From assembly GCA_948567375.1 (NCBI GenBank), contig OX419761.1, forward strand, positions 23,226,243-23,290,242: 64,000 bases of DNA. The letters run 5' to 3'. Under the pieces are notes generated by a model. That model made no database searches, was not told the origin of the DNA, and was given only the letters and a program-made list of their open reading frames with translations. Shown in pieces: positions 11,758 to 24,644 of this stretch. This DNA comes from Lunularia cruciata. Its lineage: Eukaryota > Streptophyta > Marchantiopsida > Lunulariales > Lunulariaceae. Position numbers and translations under genes: made by a program. Numbering within the stretch: position 1 is the stretch's first letter; every line of letters starts with the position of its first letter.

Positions 11758-12143
11758 CACAATGATCTGTGAGCCAGAGTCCGGCTCCTCAGATCGTATT
11801 TCTCGATATCCGGGTAACCCTGAGATCCACCGGTGGTTACTTTGGGATTTTGCATCCGTGCGCCTTGTTTCCTGTCCAGCGCGACGTGTGGAGTTGCCGG
11901 AAACCTGCCAGCATCTGTGTCACTATATGCGGAAACTGCTTACATAACATATAGACCACAAGCTCCATGAGGTATACTCTTAATACGTATGCCAACTTAC
12001 TATAATATTCGAATCAAAATTAAGGCACATATTTTGATTAGGCTTTGAAAATAAGTTACTACTTATAAAATACAGTAACTTAAAAAAATAATGTAGGGAT
12101 TTAATCATACATATCTTACTGTTTTTATATTCAAAAACATGTA

Positions 12144-12247
12144 ACCTCTTTAGCAGATAAAACATAGTGGATGAACGTACGAGGAATGTTTTCTCACCTC
12201 TTTAGCAGATAAGACATAGTGGATGAACGTACGAGGAATGTTTTCTC
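12144..12247. repeat. 52-bp tandem duplication
   Basis: ACCTCTTTAGCAGATAARAC begins at 12144 and again at 12196, and the two 52-base units differ at one base (AAAACAT against AAGACAT). Very recent. Confidence 0.95.
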
Positions 12248-12382
12248 ATCATGGCAATCGTATGTGAAAGTTACATTGAATTAGGTGGACATTTGTTTAG
12301 TTTCTCCGATTTAATTTAGAGGACGGGTAATCTGGTAGGCAATCTTGGCATGTTAAATCAGACCAAAGTAAAACAATGACAA

Positions 12383-12590
12383 AATCGAAGATCTCATTCT
12401 CTATTGAGAAGTAATTTTATAAAAGAAAATTCTTCGGGTTCTGTTTCTGGCTAAATACTATATTACTTATTAATTATGGACACTTCAGCAATCAAATCGA
12501 AGATCTTGTTCTTCTATTGAGAAGTTATATTATAAAAGAAATTTCTTTGGGTTCTGTTTTTGAATAAATAATATAATTATTCATTTATTT
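12383..12590. repeat. 112-bp imperfect tandem duplication
   Basis: AATCGAAGATCT starts at 12383 and at 12495. Both units continue with TATTGAGAAGT, TATAAAAGAAA and GGGTTCTGTTT. The copies have diverged and the second ends in an ATTT-rich tail. Confidence 0.75.
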
Positions 12591-13499
12591 ATTTATGGAA
12601 ATTTTGATGTACATTTACTATTTTAAATATACTTTATAAAACTTAATCATTACTGTAATATACACTGTTCTCAACAGCATTTTGTAGAAATTGGTAAATA
12701 TGATTAATAAGCAACATATCAATACTTTAGGAAAGATAATATGGCCAGCGGAAGCAGAAATTTATGATGTATATCTCCGTAAATATTAATAATTCATTGA
12801 TATTTTCAAACTTCTTACAGTAATTGCTCCAAACTCTAAATAGCGTTACATTGTGCATAGGATGTCTGAAGAAGGCAGGAAACATCTAAGCTTTTAATTT
12901 ATAAACTTCATTTCTCATCTTCTAACAACTGTTAACACTCCAGGTCGTTCTTTTCTTATGTTTTGTCTTTGGTTGCTAATTATATAGAATTTCCTACTCA
13001 CACATAAATGCTTTCCTATTTAATCAATTCTTTTATAAGAAGATTAATCTCGTTAGTTTCAGCTTACTCCTCAACTAAGATAGAATTGAAATATCTATTC
13101 GGGTTAAGGTGATTAAGATAATTATTTATTAAATTGTCTATTACCGATCCGAGTAATATATAATGCAACAGATTTTTAATCATAATCAAGATGTGCTTCC
13201 AGTTAAATAAACCGGAGAATGAATTATTTGGTGAGGTCCTTGCACGAGAGTACACGAACTCACAGATTAGCCAAATTATTCAAAATCATCCCAGACTCTC
13301 TGTTCCCATGCTGATTCTTTGATCGACATTTCCTCCGTCTCAAAGAAATTGGTCTCTATTCTCGTGTTTCCAGTGGTTCTAAGAAACTCTTTATCGACTA
13401 ATAAATTGATCTGAACTCAAGACTTTCACTAGTGTTGATCCACAAACCTAGGTAATTAACCCTCCCTTTTAGCGATAATCAATGTTCTCACTATGTTAT

Positions 13500-13930
13500 G
13501 TTATCCTTTCGGGAAAACGATATCGCCTCTCTCCCGCCGACATCCGCGCGGCCGCTACTGCTGTAGCATGGCGAAGTCCTGCAATAGTTTGGTAACGGAT
13601 AACTCTATTGTCCTACAGTACAGTAGTTTGACTCCGCACTGACCGGACCGGGTGCTGTACTGTGCGGTGCGGTGCAGTGCGTCGCAATCGTGCGCATGTT
13701 GTTCCTGTACAATACGGCTTGACAGCCTTTTGTCACAAGAAGCCAAAAGCCATTTCAGGACACACACTCGGGGCACTACTTTTCTGCAGCGCAATCATTG
13801 GATTCGCCGTCGATATAATCACACGCTTTGGTTGGTTAAAAAGTTGCTTATGGCTTACAGTCACAGTCACCGTTTGATAAGAACGGATCATTCAACCGCG
13901 TTTCACTTCTGATCTCTGGACTTGAACCAT
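13500..13930. other. GC-richer island without a recognisable gene
   Basis: This block is visibly richer in G and C than its surroundings, has a CCGCGCGGCCGC cluster near 13540 and a GTGCGGTGCGGTGCAGTGCG run near 13660. Overlapping frames on both strands are open for 70-86 codons, but none matches a family I know. It could be a promoter-like island or a gene fragment. Confidence 0.35.
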
Positions 13931-14022
13931 TTTCGAGACTTTCTCGTGGTAGTACTATGGGTTTCCAAGTTGTGTTCGTAGATCTTTCCAGAATGTATGT
14001 TCCGTTGTTTTAATAAAGAGAA

Positions 14023-14091
14023 AAAGCAAACCACATAGAACACATGAACGATGCGAAGACCGCATCAAACTCTACAAAAGAGGTAAAATGG
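14023..14091 (+). repeat. Small dispersed motif R1, copy b
   Basis: Reads K-A-N-H-I-E-H-M-N-D-A-K-T-A-S in the shared frame. Its hairpin at 14050-14066 has stem GATGCG / CGCATC with the same AAGAC loop, so both arms differ from copies a, c and d in a matched way. It ends with GAGGTAAAATG. Confidence 0.55.
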
Positions 14092-14099
14092 ATATAGGT

Positions 14100-17000
14100 C
14101 CCAACAATACAGCTCGCACCTAAAATGACCGAGTAAATATCACCTAGAGTGATTGCTCTATGGATTTGTATTCCTATGGATTGTACTCTGTAGAGTCATA
14201 TTTTAATAAAAGGCCGGTCTAGATTGACACTACTTCCTCGCTAAGATGACACCCCTCAGCGTAGTTGGATTCTGATTGGTTTACTGATTAAATTTACCTG
14301 GCAATATCCGGTTATAATTCCATTATGCATTGACATTTTCAAATACCGTTTTGTATTGTAAGTAGTATTATATTTCCTCTTGCGCCATTGTGTGCCCAAG
14401 AGAATAACTGTGTACAGAATCACGTTTGAGAAGCTATGACATAAACTAACTAAAGATAGTTAATAAAATGACGAGATTAACCCGAGGCTTTAGCAAAAAA
14501 ACTCCAACACCCCTCAAGAACAGGCAATATACAACTAGGTTATGTGCTTCTTCCGAGTTCAAGATTGGGGAGAAACTCTGATTCCTTCGAATTCTTGTGA
14601 TTTATTCTTGTGCTATTGCTTCATACTTGAATTCCAGTGGTAAAGTTATCCGATTCTCTTTAAATGAAAAGAAAAGAAATGAAAAGAACTACAATTGTCA
14701 AAAGTAAAATTGTTTGGTTTCACTTGACTTCGGTGTTTACTTGACTTTTTTGACTTGGTGTCCGATTGATTTGTGCAAATCCCCCTCTTGAGTTAAGAAT
14801 AGATTTTGGAATGCGCATTTTCTCTAACCCAAGAGAAGTTGGTTGACCTCTTTATGAAGAGAGTCCCTTGAGAACTATAGAATTGTTGACTCATTTTATT
14901 TACTCATGTCAAAGCAATAGAGAGTGTCAGGAAATGCTTCTTGGGCCTTTTGTCTAAAACATGGAAACTGAACTGTAGGCTGCTTTGCAGTCTATCGTGC
15001 ACAATATTGCAACCATTCGATTCGGTAGAGAATTTACCAGTTTTGATTGCCTCAATTGCTCTTTTATTACAATGGAATTCATTGTATTGAAATCATCGAA
15101 CAGAGAATTAACTAAACCATCGAACATAGATAAAAGGTCAATGCAAGGTGGAACCTCGACCTGATGCAAACGGAAATTACCAATATATCCTGTCAAGATC
15201 CTGCTACGTGAGAGTATCACCTTTGCGAAAGTCTAACATGTTACACCTAGACCGGTCCATAATAAATTGCAGAACTCTAACATGTTATTGTATGCGAGGA
15301 CTCTTTTAGCACTGAAATCTAACAACTGTCATCATAAATCATCCAATGTGTAACCCGTCCTTATTCCCACTAATATTGCTAGGTTGCTACTTTCGTAGAA
15401 TGTATTATTCTGAGATTGCAAAACCTGATATTGCAACACATAGTTATTATTTTGAGTAATAGTCAATAGTCCATTGATTTGGATGTTAAATATAAAATCC
15501 AATTTTCTTTCCACATATTGCATACCTAAAAGGATAGAATGATACTGATTCTAAGTGGGGTGGACGGTGTAAAACATTGATTTAGTATCCATTGATTCGC
15601 ATGAGCCCGTTGTTTCTGCAAAGTTGATGTGTTCATCACATTCTAATTTTAAAATAAAATATCAACAAATAGAAAATACGAAAATTTACAAGGAGATTGA
15701 ATCAGATATTTCCAATAGCCAACGTTTTAAATCAGAGTTGGCTGTTAAAGACTATTTTGGTCAAACAGGTAATCACATAAGACTTAACTTGACGAGGAAA
15801 AACTATCCAATTCACTTTGAAGGTTTTGTATGCATAATTATAAATTGTATTTTATGCTTATATGCAAGACTTAACCTTTAAGTGGTTCCTTTTTCTTGCA
15901 AATGTTGCAAATTGTAAGCTTGTATATTTGCAGTATACGGATACGGAGTACGGAGGAAAGACTAAATTTTGCTAAGCACCATGACAAACTATTCTAAAAA
16001 TAATAAACACTTTAAGACTAGTCGTAGACAAATAGGCATTCTTCACTGGTCTTCTCTGACCAAGATTAATAAGAAGGGAATAGATATTTCCATATACCTC
16101 CGCGCCAAAGTTGGTGAGTTTAACTATGGTTTTTGATATTCCCACACCTCCAAATGCAGTTGTAGCTTGTACTCGGGTTTTTGTCAATGCGACAAGATAC
16201 CGCAAAGGTGTGGCAGCACATAGATGTGTATGATGGTTGTGCACCTAACTTCCGAAGCAGTAGACACCTTAGCTCTATTGTCTTTTGAATTCTAAAATGC
16301 TTAGGACTGCAACTTTGAGCTGAGAAAGTAAATGAGCTGAGGAGACACATGGAGGAAGAATATAGTTCTTCAAACAACTCTGCGTCATTATCGTAACATA
16401 CTACTCATAACCAACTACTGTCGCTTCCGCACATTCAGTATGTTGGACCATTGTTAACTCAATTTCAGCACTACCAATGTAATGACCATTGGAACAGATT
16501 GGAAACAAGGTAATAGTTGGTTCTCTCCTATCCCTCCGAGGTGATGGCAATAGCTTCTACTATGTTAGATATTGATCCAAAGAAAGCAATTTATGAACCT
16601 TTCTAGAGAATATCAAAAGAAAGATCTGTCGATAACTCTGATTGATCATGACCAAGTCTAGAAAAAATAGATGTAGTGAATAAAATTTTTGACTCCAATA
16701 AACCTAAAATTGCATTCTAACTACAAAATTGGGTTCAAATTTACCATAGATTGCAGCTCCTAAAACAAGCTCCAGCACCTGCTTCCATTTGGATGCTTGG
16801 TAAACCATAGTCAAATTTTGGGAGGGATGTGAAAATATCAAAAAAGGAGTATATAGATATCAATACATAATAAAAATTGTAACGTTGGGGTACATGTTGG
16901 TACTCTAATTTCAACTACACTCCTTACGCAAGGACATTACCGTGTATGGGAATACAAAGAGTGATTCCAAGTTCACCTCATAATCTCAACATTGTTTAGT

Positions 17001-19560
17001 AAATATCTGCAAAATTTGTATTTAGAATAAGATAGCACAACACAAGAAACAAGAACTTTATTTTAAGTTTTACTATCTATAACTCTTAGTAAAATTATGA
17101 ATTTGTGTGAAGTAAAATATTTTTCTCTTCTAATTGCACAAATTTGTCATCACACAGATTGCCTTTTCCAATCATATTAGCAAGCTGCTAAGCTAAGAAA
17201 AAGGTTTCATCTTGCTTGATACTATTTGTAGACGTTCTATATAATCTACAATAATAGTGCTTACCAACTCTTGATTCAGGCATCCATTTTCATTTGTTAA
17301 AAAGCCCTATCGTATAACATGTAATTCTAACAATTCAAATTCTAATTGAAAGATGAGTAAGCCACGTTTAGAGCAAGTAGTTTTCTTTTGATGAGATTCC
17401 GCTACCACCGGATGAAGTAAGACAACTTGTTCATAGACTTGGTGAAGACAGATGATAATGATCAAAGGGTTGGTTTATTTGAAGGTCTACTCAAAAATTA
17501 AATGCTCCAACCAAGGAGGAAAATTGGTAGGAATATATGGAGGAAGATTGGTAGGAATATATGGAGGAAGATTGGAGGAATATATGTAGACTTGAAGGAC
17601 AACATACATGATTTCATGGTGGTATAATTTCTTTACCTTTCAAGAGAACCTAAATAAACACAGGTTGGTAAAGCAATGTATATCATTAGTTCCTTTTTCT
17701 TCCCTATCCCTCGAGAAGTGGAAGATGTGGATCAAAGTGAGATAAATAATCCTTATGGGCAAGTCGTTGCTGATATCATGAGGATTAATCATGTTGATAT
17801 TTTTGCAAAAAGAAGAGAAAATTTCTGAGGCATGCAAAGACCCTGCCCGATATATAATCTATATAAAGGTCATTGACCTGGCTATCTCAATGAATCAGAA
17901 ATTATGATGTTCATTTGTGCGGTTGCCAAAAATGATCCTCAACAAAGGGTATTTTCGATAATAAAGATATTGGAGTTCAAATTGTATGTAAACCCTAAGA
18001 AATTAATCTCAAGAAAAGTTCTTATACAATGGTACATAAAATAGGCAAGATGTATGGCCATGATGATATTTCCTAGAAAGGTAACCTAAACCATAAGAAG
18101 CGGTATAAAATTATTTACGAAACAAGTCGCGGATAATTCCAAAGTTGACTTAACAACCAGTAACAATTGTATCTATTTGACAACACTTTCTTCTCATATT
18201 GGAAGTGCATTATACTACAATAGATGCATATATTGGTACCCCACTCATAAAGAAAGAAAGATTCCCCACTCCAGGATGAATCATTTTCGTGGGGCCTGGT
18301 ATCCATTGGACTCTAATAACGGTCTGACGGTCAATCATCATCAACGACCACGCCATTCCAAGTTCTTGTACTGTATCTCACCATTTACCAACAGCCGGTG
18401 TTGTATGGGGTATGGAAATTGGAGTCAATGGAGTGAGCTATCCTCAGAGCATTTCTCGACCTTTCTGTTCAGCGGGTGAGATGTCTAGTAGAAGTAAATT
18501 ATGATTTCAATTGTTATCATGACTAACAAAGCTGAATACATAGAGATCTAAGATCAGTTGGCCATCTATAATTGAAGAAAATTGCAGGTCTTTTGAGATT
18601 TTTTCCATCACCAAGATACATGTAAATTTGAGTGATCCCTCCCTCTTCCAGGTAGAAATTTAATATGAAAAGTAACCTTTGATCAATTGAGTCCGATAAC
18701 AATAACAACAACGTACATGAGGAGGGCGATACAGTATGCATACGTGACGAGATTGTAAGTGAAAAGAAAAACGTATCATAATTTTTGTTATGTCCCATAT
18801 GATGAAAAGTTCATTTACAACACACACACACACAAATAAAAATTGTAGGTGTTCCATGGTTTTTCTCCTAATAAAAAAAATTTTGAGCTTCAAAACAAAC
18901 ATAATATTGACTTTACGAAAATATCACTTTCAACAAGATAGGTCAGAAATATATTAATTTCACAAGACATGCTTATTGGAGTTAGATCTGCAAGATTAGA
19001 AGTCTTCAACACCACCTTGACATAATCGACATATTATAATCGTAGATTCTGCAGGCATATTTCTTCATCGGGTAGAGGAATTATGAGCTGTTGTTACCGT
19101 CACGTTTAATGTATAAGTTTCACTCTTTTTTTCACTCTCTTTTAAGTCTTCAATGGGGAGGAGATAACTTCGCTCACTGTGGTGCAGGCATACCAATATG
19201 ATATTATGTTATTCAGCTCAGTTTGCAATGAGAGTATGTGTGTTCTCATGATCACATGGAACTAACTGCCTTTAGCCCTTCCCACATAAACCAATAGCAG
19301 AAAAGGTAGAGAATCGAAGTTCTAGACTTTTATCATTTCTCCCTATCTTCACCTCGTAAACGTGCCTGACTATCCTAATGATGAGAAACGTCGAGAAATC
19401 TGCAACTAGACTTACACTTCTGGCACCGAAAGATGAAAGAGAATCTGTCAGTCACACCATATCTAGCATCCAACAGTTTGTTTAGCTACTTATATTAAAG
19501 TATTATTCCTCTTGGACGAGGAATAATACTTGCCCTACTTTGTGTTTGAAAGGATTGTAG
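14100..19560. other. AT-rich intergenic DNA, no gene assigned
   Basis: I see no recognisable gene. Two places look faintly coding. Minus strand 16244-15972 is open for 90 codons with a GGVGISKT phrase that superficially resembles a P-loop. Plus strand 17670-17830 reads PREVEDVDQSEINNPYG and on to a short open stretch. Both may be pieces of dead genes. A 24-bp triplet repeat lies at 17515-17584 and a CA microsatellite at about 18817-18834. Confidence 0.4.
17515..17584. repeat. 24-bp unit repeated three times
   Basis: GGAGGAAGATTGGTAGGAAT plus TATAT occurs at 17515, 17539 and 17563; the third unit is slightly shortened. Confidence 0.85.
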
Positions 19561-19599
19561 CACTTGTATAAGTCTTTTTTTATCTTACAAAGGAGTTTT

Positions 19600-19690
19600 T
19601 TATCCTCGTTTGTCTCTCCCTTGTACGGCTTGATGGGGGTCTTCCCATCCTTCATGTGTTCTATGTGGTCGCCTTTCTTACTTTTATCTT
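19600..19690 (-). repeat. Small dispersed motif R1, copy c
   Basis: On the minus strand reads K-G-D-H-I-E-H-M-K-D-G-K-T-P-I-K-P. The hairpin GATGGG / CCCATC is at 19632-19649, with one extra base in the loop. The motif is flanked on both sides by CTCCTTTGTAAGATAAAA-like sequence (19563-19594 and 19681-19704), which could be a target-site duplication of an inserted unit. Confidence 0.55.
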
Positions 19691-20112
19691 AACAAAGGAG
19701 TCTTTCTCAACGAGAATCTCACTGAAAAAGCGAAGGTATTAATGGTCGTGCTTTGGCCCTTCTCTTATAGCGGTGAAATCATGCATTCTCGTCAGTGACA
19801 AACTTAGCTCTTTATCATAACCTTTCTTATGAGATGTGTTTCAAGAAAGGGAGCTGATCTACTCTATGAATAGATTCGCAATCATCATAGGTTCGGTGGA
19901 TAGATAAACATATTTCACTCTAGGAAGATACCTATTATAACGTCCAAATCATAGAGGACATGTTTATCCTTATGGTACGGACATGCTTGATATACACTGA
20001 TTTCATCATATGCTCTTCCTGGATTGACTCTTAGATTCTTTGATCTTCTTTGACACGTGATGCTATTTAAGTTATAGTTTCTTTTCTTTAAGTTAAAGGT
20101 AAAATGGGGCTT

Positions 20113-20143
20113 AGGTAAAATGGGGCTTAGCCCCATTTTACCT
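20113..20143. repeat. 31-bp palindrome at the tail of R1 copy d
   Basis: AGGTAAAATGGGGCT is followed, after one central base, by AGCCCCATTTTACCT. A further direct copy of GGTAAAATGGGGCT lies just upstream (20098-20111). The palindrome coincides with the AGGTAAAATG tail shared by R1 copies a and b. Confidence 0.9.
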
Positions 20144-20235
20144 TTTTTTTTTTCTCTCCCATGTACGGTTGGATGGGGTCTTCCCATCCTTCGTTTTTTC
20201 TACGCGGTCGCCTTCTCCCCCGTTACTTTTCCACT
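20144..20235 (-). repeat. Small dispersed motif R1, copy d
   Basis: On the minus strand reads E-G-D-R-V-E-K-T-K-D-G-K-T-P-S-N-R-T-W-E. The hairpin with GATGGG / CCCATC lies at 20172-20188. A poly-A run (poly-T on the plus strand, 20142-20153) separates it from the AGGTAAAATG tail. Confidence 0.55.
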
Positions 20236-20239
20236 TTCA

Positions 20240-21280
20240 TGTTATCTATCACTTCGTTTGGGCTTGTTTCCGTCTTATTACATTTTAATATGTGACATTT
20301 ATTTATTTATTTATTTCAGTGTAAGATACTATAACTATTTTGAAGAGGTTTACCAAGACAAAATTGCACACATATTCTCTTTTGGACACGCATAATTCTC
20401 ACTAAATAGTTTTTTTTCCTTTTATCAACAATTGGGGGTTTAATTTTAATGATTTAGAATTAAATTTCATTAATATTTCCTGTCCAAGAAGCTATAACAT
20501 TCTCAGTTCTAAATCTTTGAGGATTTTATGATAATTTGGCTAATGATTTCAAAAGAGCCCAACTTGCACATCAAGGACCAATGGAATCCACTTTGATTGG
20601 TGACGGAAACTTCCGGCCTATGAACGCTAGTTCATCACCTATGGATAAGTGATTCAAAAATTTCAACTTGGTCATTTTGAAGGCTTAACTTGAAAGGCAA
20701 CAAATGGTATGATGCTTGTATAAGATATTATCTGCAGATAGGAAATTATACGCTTGACTGCCATTGTATTATTTTCATAACTGATTATTATAATTATTTA
20801 ATCACAAATATCACAAATTCACTCTCATTGAATTCCTTTATAATAATATAAGATCTAATATTTTACTATTAGGCTAAGGAATCAGATTTCTTTTCAATTT
20901 TTCATTATAATTATTTCTTTGGCCACCAAGAAGTATGACCATAACTTTCCCTTTGTTCAGATTTGACAAAAATAATTTGCACTTCTAAGAATAAATCTAA
21001 ACAACATCATCTTATAACACTTTTGTATATATATAGATCGTGGTGCACACAATTTTACAAATTTTTCTCTTTTTATTAATTTCACTCCTGTTTGCCAAGA
21101 TAGGACTAAGTAATTTCTTCTTTAGCAAGGATAACTTCCTAACTGTAGTTGTGCCCGTTTATGTAAAGGTTCAATGGAAACAAGTTCAAAGCCAAAGACA
21201 CTCTAAAGTAAGAGTACCAAATCAGACAAGTCCAATGGTTGGTTGAGACCAAAGACCTTGCCCCCAAAGACCTTCATCCC
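20240..21280. other. AT-rich intergenic DNA, no gene seen
   Basis: Very AT-rich, with ATTT runs near 20300. Nothing coding is visible before the start of X copy A. Confidence 0.5.
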
Positions 21281-21289
21281 CCAAAGACA

Positions 21290-24200
21290 TTTTATTTGGG
21301 CCTCATTGCATCCAAAGGATACACATCAATTTGAATGTGTCCCCACCTAGTTAAAGAACTATTGTTGAAGGCCATTTTCATTTGAGGAGAGACTATTCCC
21401 ATTCAGTGAGGCTTAGCAAATATGAAAAGGATTAGTCACCATAGATGTAGTTCACATTTGAAGAGATCAATGGCTCACCAACTACTTAATCAATGAGTGT
21501 TGATGACTAACAATTTTGGCCTATAAATTCAAGTGCCCGCTTATTCAATTTTGCTTTTACATTCAAATTTATTTGCAAGTTGTTTGAGACTTCTATTCTT
21601 TTTAGTTCCTCTTTGCCTTTGTAGTTATCCATGCCTTTGTCTTTCAGTTCCAACCTTCACCTTTGCCTTTATACCCAAACTTTCATAAGCAACATGGTGT
21701 TTACACCCAATCAAACAACTAGAGTTCTTGAGGTTATCCGGAAGGCACCAACAGTCAACAAGTGTGCAATTTATTGTAGGACCAAGGTTATCCAAATCAA
21801 GTTCCTTGCTTTCTTGGTTTGGAATGTGGAATTGAGTGATATAGCAATAATTCAGGAGTTTAGATGTTATGGAGACAGAGAGCAAGGAGATCTTTTTGCA
21901 AGGAAAGAGGAGCACTAGAGAAAAGTCCTTGGCCAAGAGAATTCACAGCCAGGGGCAATGACAATTGATTCTCAGTACAACACACAAATGTGAGATGGAG
22001 AAAGACAATTATTGCCCCCTTTGAGGACCCAAGAATTAACAGTGGATGGAGGGTGTGTAAGTACAGGGACCCAACCCAAAGGACAGTGGTGGAGACAATG
22101 ATGAAGATTTTCAAGCCAAAGAGGCCAACATATTTGAATAATAGCCAAGGAATCTTCTTTGCATACATGTGGCAAGGAGAACTGGTGAACTGGGCTCACA
22201 TGTTTTATCTATAGACAAGGAGCCTTGTCAAAGAACTAGAGGAATAAGGAGGAGTGAACTATCTTGCACTATTTGTGGTACTTTCTACATTGGGGTTAAA
22301 TCTCCTGACAAAATCAAAGAGGAAGAAGTTCCCCAATCAATGGTATCAGATGGGACATTTCACTTCCTAGCTTGAAGGAAAGTCACGCCTTTGGAAGTAT
22401 CACCTTGTAGGCAAAGAGTAGAAGCAGAGTAGGAAATTTTTAAAGGTGGATGAAGAGGCAATGATTGTAATCATGAAGAAGAAACAAACAACACCTATAG
22501 GATCACCAATATTGGTAAAGCGATAATGGAAGAATCCTCAAGTCATTGATTATATTTGGAAGAGGAGGCCAAAGACACAAAGGAAGACAACAAGGAGGAG
22601 GAAGGAGAGAATTCCTTAAAATTGTAGAAGACCACAACCAAGTCTAGAGAAGCAGACCACTACAAAGATGCACAGTGCAGAATAGAAGTGCAAATTGCCC
22701 AAGAAGCAGAGACAGCTAGACTTAGGAGCAAGAAGGTCTTTGCATAAAAAAAGTAACCAACCCCAAAGGTGTGCTCCAAGCCAAAGATCCCTACATCAAT
22801 GACCAAGAGGTTGGACCTTTGGGTACCAAGGATGAAGCAAAGCCCCAAGCCAAAGGTGAGCCTCAACTAGGAGAAGTAAAGGAGCTCAAAGAAGAAGAAC
22901 CCCTACCAACCAAAGAGCAAGGGAACCTTAGAATAAACATTGAAGGTGAAGGGGAAGAGCTTTTAGAGGTTGTATCAACAATAGTGGTATATCTTTCTTT
23001 CAACTCCAAGAACACATAGCCGTAATAATAGAGGGATCTAATTGTTTTATAAACTTAGTAGTATTGGTCTTGGAGTTGACAGAGCAGATTTTTCCAATCT
23101 ATCAAAGACTCTCACTCATATACCATCAAATACACCTATCTTGTACAAAAACTATACAAGAACTCCTGCACAATAAGGGCAGAGCAGCCCAAGGCAAAGG
23201 AGGAAATGGAGAAGAGGTGAAATTGGTACAAGGAAGAAGCTAAGAAGACAAATGTTCTAATGCAAGAGAAATTTGAGGTAAAGATACATAATATTGCATT
23301 TCTTGCAGATCAAACAACAAGGATGAGGACCTCCAAATACTGCAAGAAGAATTGAGAGCTCTTTGGCTCAAAGCCAAGGTCAAGCAGTAAGGGTAAAAAG
23401 AGTAGTTGAAGGCAAGGGATGAGGAAGTACGTAGCATCCATGGGGAGATGGGGAAAGCCAAGATTCACTTGGTAACTATAGATGTATAGTCTAGTGAATA
23501 CCATAGCAAAGTGGCTATCCAACTTGAAAAGATGGCTACAAAGTTAAAGGAAGGATCAAGCAATGGTTTGACCTTGGCTAGTGGATGAATTAATTGCTTA
23601 GTCCAAGTAGTGCAGAATTGCTCAAAACTCCTGAAAGTTGGAGTACATTCAAGACCAATTTTTGGAGATGTTGGAGAAAGCAACCCAAGGAATGATGACA
23701 AAGACAGATCCACAAACTCAAGTTGCAAATTCAAAGCTTGGAATGGAAGTTGTATGACTATGAGAAGCTTGACAGGCTAGTGATTAAGCTCAAGGAGCAC
23801 TTTGACCAGAAGCTTACTAAGTCCACCAACTCTCTTCTCCTAGAAATTGTAGAGTATAAGGAGTGGATTAAATTTTTATTAGGACATGTAGAGGAAAAAA
23901 ATTTCTTTGCAATAGTTGTAGCCAAAAAAAATTTATAGCCAAAGACCTTCAGAGTTAGAGAGTACCTTTGATGCAATAAGTCTCAAGAGTTGTATAAACC
24001 TTTGTAGTTTTCACCTTTGATGTTGTAAGTCCAAAGGAATGTAATGTCAAATTGTCTTTGTGGAAGATCTAATACCTTCCTTGACACGTGTAAGGTGCCT
24101 AATTAACCTACATGTCATTAGAATAAGACAAGGTAGGAAGTTAGGATTAGTAGTGTACAATGCAGATTCAAACACAAGATCTCTAAGAGACTTCAACATT

Positions 24201-24644
24201 TAGATCCCTTTGGAGTTGTGTTCTTAAGAGAAAGCACTTAAGGCGGAAGCCCAATGTAAATCAGGTTCATTCATCTTAATCAAAGTTTAGCAAGATATTT
24301 CTTCATCCTTTATTTTTTGTTGCCTATAACTTGAGTGTCAATGAATACCTTTGTTTAGTTGTAGTGAGGAAAACTTTGCAGTAGTGATACCGTTGCTTGA
24401 GTGCAAGAAGACATTTTCATTTGTCTAGGGTGTGTGATCCTTAATGGTTTGAAGGAGAAAAGAACTATATTGAAGGATCATAGATGAGCAAGAGCAATAC
24501 AAGAACCAGAGAATTGAAAGACAAAGATGTTTGGAAGATGCACATACTCCTTTGAAGTTGTTCTTTTGGGAAGGGTAAAATGCAACCTATTTCATATTAC
24601 CTTTCCCAAAAGTTGGGAAGGAGTATGCACGGAGTTGAGGCTTT
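21290..24644 (+). mobile_element. Family X repeat, copy A (decayed, unrecognised element)
   Basis: First of three related copies. Its plus strand carries decayed blocks of one large protein: about 21702-21916 with APTVNKCAIY and VWNVELSD; 22015-22214 with GWRVCKYRDPTQR, then FKPKRPTYL, then GELVNWAHMFY; a Glu/Lys/Pro-rich stretch near 22560-23010; and a coiled-coil stretch near 23400-23560 with DEEVRSIHGEMGKAK. The same blocks occur in copies B and C. A TATA-like CCTATAAATTC lies near 21520. I find no reverse transcriptase, integrase or transposase in it, so it is either a non-autonomous retroelement-like unit or an element of unknown type. The copy is broken in several places. Its left end is not defined; its right end abuts copy B. 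Confidence 0.65.
24538..24631. repeat. Hairpin at the junction of X copies A and B
   Basis: Left arm 24541-24578 (CATACTCCTT and CTTTTGGGAAGGGTAA) pairs with right arm 24597-24630 (TTACCTTTCCCAAAAG and AAGGAGTATG), with one mismatch in the 16-base part. The right arm looks like an inverted copy of the end of copy A. Confidence 0.85.

Larger units (their letters stand above)
11960..13450. other. AT-rich intergenic DNA with two small tandem duplications
   Basis: No gene seen. Apart from the duplications at 12144-12247 and 12383-12590 the stretch is plain AT-rich sequence. Confidence 0.5.

Noticed and set aside
15972-16244. GGVGISKT phrase that resembles a P-loop of an NB-ARC resistance gene
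   Set aside because: The spacing is wrong for a P-loop and no other NB-ARC motif lies nearby.
17515-17584. CRISPR-like repeat array
   Set aside because: The units are directly adjacent without spacers, in a plant genome; it is a plain tandem repeat.
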